Below are positions 4,976 through 5,337 of a DNA stretch of 5,337 nt, piece by piece. Every line of letters starts with the position of its first letter. The first letter of the stretch is position 1. This stretch comes from an uncultured Clostridia bacterium. GTDB lineage: Bacteria; Bacillota; Clostridia; Oscillospirales; Acutalibacteraceae. The notes under the pieces are model-generated. The model saw only the letters and a list, made by a program, of their open reading frames with translations. It made no database searches and was not told where the DNA came from. The stretch covers positions 1-5,337 of the forward strand of contig CANOFK010000104.1 in the NCBI GenBank assembly GCA_947565265.1, written 5' to 3'. Position numbers and translations under genes: made by a program.

Positions 4976-5337
4976 GTGGAAACTATTATGGAAAACATAA
5001 CCCGCATGGGGCAGACTGTGCTGAACCTTGCCCGGCAGTTTACCCTAAAGGACGCCTTGGACGTGGCCATTGTCACGATCTTGCTTTATGGGCTGATCAA
5101 GCTGGTGCGGGATACCCGGGCCGGGCAGTTGATGAAAGGCGTTATCCTGCTAGTGGCGCTGTTCCTTATCTCTGACTATGGGCAACTGCTGGTGCTCAAC
5201 GGCATCTTAAAGGCCTTTTTGCAGTCTGCCTTTGTAATGGTGGTGATCCTGTTCCAGCCGGAGATCCGCAAGGCGTTGGAGCAGATGGGCCGCAGCAAGG
5301 TGGCCCAGTCCCTGCCCAACGCGGTTGGGGCCAGAGG
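4976..5337 (+). CDS. cdaA: Diadenylate cyclase CdaA, N-terminal part (partial)
   Basis: The first 120 codons are present before the window ends. CdaA is a membrane-bound enzyme that makes cyclic di-AMP from two ATP; the product controls potassium and osmolyte transport and wall homeostasis in Firmicutes. Three hydrophobic segments are visible at about residues 27-41, 55-66 and 78-93. KLVRDTRAGQLMKG (42-55) between the first two and FQPEIRKALEQMGR (93-106) after the third match the conserved motifs of the CdaA/YbbP family (B. subtilis has IRGTKAVQLLKG and FQPELRRALEQLGR). The catalytic DAC domain with its DGA and RHR motifs lies beyond the window, so activity cannot be judged. Start: GTG at 4976 with AGGA 9 nt upstream; ATG at 4988 is the alternative and would shorten the protein by four residues. 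In many Firmicutes cdaR and glmM follow; that cannot be seen here. Confidence 0.9.
   Translation, partial: METIMENITRMGQTVLNLARQFTLKDALDVAIVTILLYGLIKLVRDTRAGQLMKGVILLVALFLISDYGQLLVLNGILKAFLQSAFVMVVILFQPEIRKALEQMGRSKVAQSLPNAVGAR

Noticed and set aside
4846..5175. Open frame of about 109 codons overlapping cdaA in another frame
   Set aside because: The overlapping cdaA frame encodes clearly conserved membrane and FQPEIRKALEQ motifs; this frame has none and no suitable ribosome site.
1..5337. CRISPR array, insertion sequence, tRNA or rRNA
   Set aside because: No regularly spaced direct repeats, transposase motifs, terminal inverted repeats around a gene, or cloverleaf/rRNA motifs were seen when reading both strands.

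Overview
The window looks like chromosomal DNA from an anaerobic, fermentative, Gram-positive Clostridia-type Firmicute, probably a gut Oscillospiraceae/Ruminococcaceae relative. The reasons are the high-GC coding sequence with AT-rich promoters, strong Shine-Dalgarno sites, an acetate kinase tail, an SLH-anchored wall lysozyme, a DUF3343/class V aminotransferase pair and a CdaA-type c-di-AMP synthase. This placement is an inference from gene content; no rRNA or other taxonomic marker is present.

Layout, with all genes on the + strand: (1) positions 1-73 are the last 23 codons of acetate kinase, followed by a clean Rho-independent terminator. (2) A near-consensus promoter (TTGCAA, 17 nt, TATAAT) drives a monocistronic 899-residue secreted protein. 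It has a signal peptide, an acidic Pro-rich linker, SLH repeats, an SH3 domain, two Ig-like regions and a GH24 (T4-type) lysozyme that appears to be split by a second SH3 domain. (3) A GC hairpin and a strong terminator close this unit. (4) After a hairpin-rich leader comes a translationally coupled two-gene operon: a 75-residue DUF3343 putative sulfur/selenium carrier, overlapping by 4 nt (ATGA) a 378-residue cysteine desulfurase-like PLP enzyme. (5) A 349-nt gap holds a weak terminator-like hairpin, a 58-nt imperfect hairpin and a candidate promoter. (6) The window ends inside the N-terminal membrane part of cdaA, which probably starts at a GTG.

There are four independent transcription units with different jobs: acetate/ATP metabolism, wall remodelling, sulfur or selenium mobilisation, and c-di-AMP signalling. 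No mobile element, CRISPR array, tRNA or rRNA was seen. The points most worth following are the split GH24 domain with its altered active-site loop, the DUF3343-desulfurase pair as a dedicated chalcogen relay, and the mutually exclusive hairpins just before that operon.
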